This document shows, in pieces, positions 63,006 through 64,000 of a stretch of 64,000 bases of DNA. The stretch is from assembly GCF_000270305.1 (NCBI RefSeq), contig NC_015737.1:2294501-2358500 (forward strand), in the 5' to 3' direction. The notes under the pieces are model-generated. The model saw only the letters and a list, made by a program, of their open reading frames with translations, searched no databases and was not told the DNA's origin. Source of the stretch: Clostridium sp. SY8519 (lineage in GTDB: Bacteria; Bacillota; Clostridia; Lachnospirales; Lachnospiraceae). Every line of letters begins with the position of its first letter. Position 1 is the first letter of the stretch. A program made the position numbers and the translations under genes.

Positions 63006-64000
63006 CTGCGGCACTTCAGAATATTGCTTTTATCCGCTGCGGCAGCCGCGGTGATCTTGATGTATCTATCCGGTATGATGGAATCACAGCGCTGCAGCAG
63101 CTTTTTTTCACAGGATCTGCGGGGAACGGCCACCGGCATTGTGACCGAACGAAGCAGAAAAGAGGAAGGCGCGGTCTATGTGATCCACAGGGTGTCGGTA
63201 CGCAGCGGGAAAGGAGGGTACCGGCTTCCCGGAATGCTTCTGTACAGCCGGAATGACCGGATTCCGGCAGGAAGCAGAGTGCGTGTTTCCGGCGTGATGC
63301 AGCCATTTTCCCGCAGGACCAATGAGGGGAATTTTGACCCACGTCAGTATTATCAGCAAAAAAGGATTTTCTGCTGTCTGACCTGCGATTCGATTCAGGT
63401 GATCTGTTATCCCCGGTTTCCGGTGAGAGAAGGACTGACAGAGATCAGGGAAAGACTGGCGGCGGTATATCAGCAGGCGCTCCCCGGCCGGACGGCGGGG
63501 ATTCTCTGCGCGCTTACAGTGGGAGACAGAAGCGGCCTGGAAGAAGAGGAACTGGCGGCCTATCAGGATCACGGAATTGCGCATATTCTCGCGATTTCCG
63601 GTCTCCATGTATCTGTGGTGGGCATGAGCTTATACCGGCTGCTGCGGAAGCGGTTCCGTGTTTCCTACGGCGCGGCGGTGTCTGTCTGCGGCATGGTGCT
63701 GCTTCTGTACGGAGCAGTCAGCGGCTGGCCGGCCAGCAGTGCCCGCGCGGTGATCATGTCCCTGTACATGCTGGGAGCGGAATGGTCCGGCCGAAAGTAT
63801 GATTCCCGGATGGGACTGCTCAGCGCGGCCCTTATCCTGCTTCTGGTGGATCCGTTTTTCCTGCGGCAGGCAGGGTTCCAGCTGTCCTTCTGCGCGATTC
63901 TGTCGATTCTTGCCCTTTATCCTTCGGTATCTGCGCTGTATGGCCGCTTTCCGCTTCCGCCGCCGGTCCGCGCTCTGCTGGATCGCAGCGGATTTGCCAT
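63006..64000 (+). CDS. comEC: ComEC/Rec2-type DNA uptake channel, 3' end outside window
   Basis: An open frame runs from just after TGA 62979-62990 to the window end. The N-terminal part has a hydrophobic segment (ILLLSAAAAAVILMYLSG), an OB-like extracytoplasmic region (TATGIVTE, GSRVRVSGVM, EGNFDPRQYY), then the competence domain with AHILAISGLHVSVVGM and SSARAVIMSLYM. The start is unclear: a perfect AGGAGG (62994-62999) precedes CTG 63006 by 6 bases, while TTG 63024, GTG 63051 and ATG 63060 are alternatives with no ribosome site seen. ComEC forms the membrane pore for single-stranded DNA entry. At least 330 codons are inside the window. Confidence 0.88.
   Translation, partial: MRHFRILLLSAAAAAVILMYLSGMMESQRCSSFFSQDLRGTATGIVTERSRKEEGAVYVIHRVSVRSGKGGYRLPGMLLYSRNDRIPAGSRVRVSGVMQPFSRRTNEGNFDPRQYYQQKRIFCCLTCDSIQVICYPRFPVREGLTEIRERLAAVYQQALPGRTAGILCALTVGDRSGLEEEELAAYQDHGIAHILAISGLHVSVVGMSLYRLLRKRFRVSYGAAVSVCGMVLLLYGAVSGWPASSARAVIMSLYMLGAEWSGRKYDSRMGLLSAALILLLVDPFFLRQAGFQLSFCAILSILALYPSVSALYGRFPLPPPVRALLDRSGFA

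Overview
The window looks like a chromosomal segment of an anaerobic, low-oxygen-adapted Clostridia, most like a gut Lachnospiraceae member. Supporting signs are a monomeric [FeFe] hydrogenase, a Cys-type NAD-linked formate dehydrogenase set, a large 2-hydroxyacyl-CoA dehydratase activase, AddAB instead of RecBCD, a GerMN lipoprotein, Cna-B/BspA-type surface proteins and strong AGGAGG ribosome sites. Base composition is about half G+C in most genes and visibly more A+T-rich at the left end. No rRNA, tRNA, CRISPR array or prophage was recognised.

Layout. 1-5679: a 5'-truncated giant BspA-like surface protein with a near-perfect 633-bp tandem repeat array. 5680-9283: an insertion-sequence island, made of a decayed IS200/IS605 TnpA tail with its hairpin and an IS3-type element that itself carries an IS256-type element. 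The IS3 appears to sit in the loop of the terminator of the neighbouring yibE/F-type gene. 9284-12535 (minus): YibE/F membrane protein and a secreted purple-acid-phosphatase-like enzyme. 12883-22111: nitroreductase, RlmI-like methyltransferase, AtoE-type transporter, [FeFe] hydrogenase, a 47-residue membrane peptide, a secreted YD-repeat-like protein, a GCAxxG_C_C protein and NAD+ synthetase. 22311-26122: a thioester/Cna-B adhesin and an MBL-fold hydrolase. 26268-34434: addB-addA-maf and a small acidic protein. 34565-39540: htpG, a PucR-type regulator and a URO-D family protein. 39669-46854: the 2-hydroxyacyl-CoA dehydratase activase, a rhomboid-like protein and glnS. 47175-53321: nuoE-like, nuoF-like, fdhA and fdhD. 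53506-58993: argG divergent from GNAT-argJ-argB-argD. 59173-64000: comEA, a two-component system, a GerMN lipoprotein and the start of comEC, which leaves the window.

How genes work together. NuoE/NuoF/FdhA form an NAD(P)-linked, possibly electron-bifurcating formate dehydrogenase, with FdhD as its sulfur-transfer factor. ArgG and GNAT-ArgJ-ArgB-ArgD cover most of arginine synthesis and diverge from one control region carrying ARG-box-like operators. AddAB forms the recombination helicase-nuclease. ComEA and ComEC, which flank a two-component system plus GerMN protein, would form DNA-uptake machinery.

The most interesting regulatory observations are two CIRCE operators bracketing the htpG promoter, a shared palindrome inside the promoters of the AtoE-type transporter and the hydrogenase, and the ARG boxes of the divergent arg region. 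I did not find a clear, wholly new multi-gene system. The best candidates for new biology are the repeat-amplified surface protein, the C-terminal module it shares with the phosphatase, the comEA-TCS-GerMN-comEC block and the shared transporter/hydrogenase operator.
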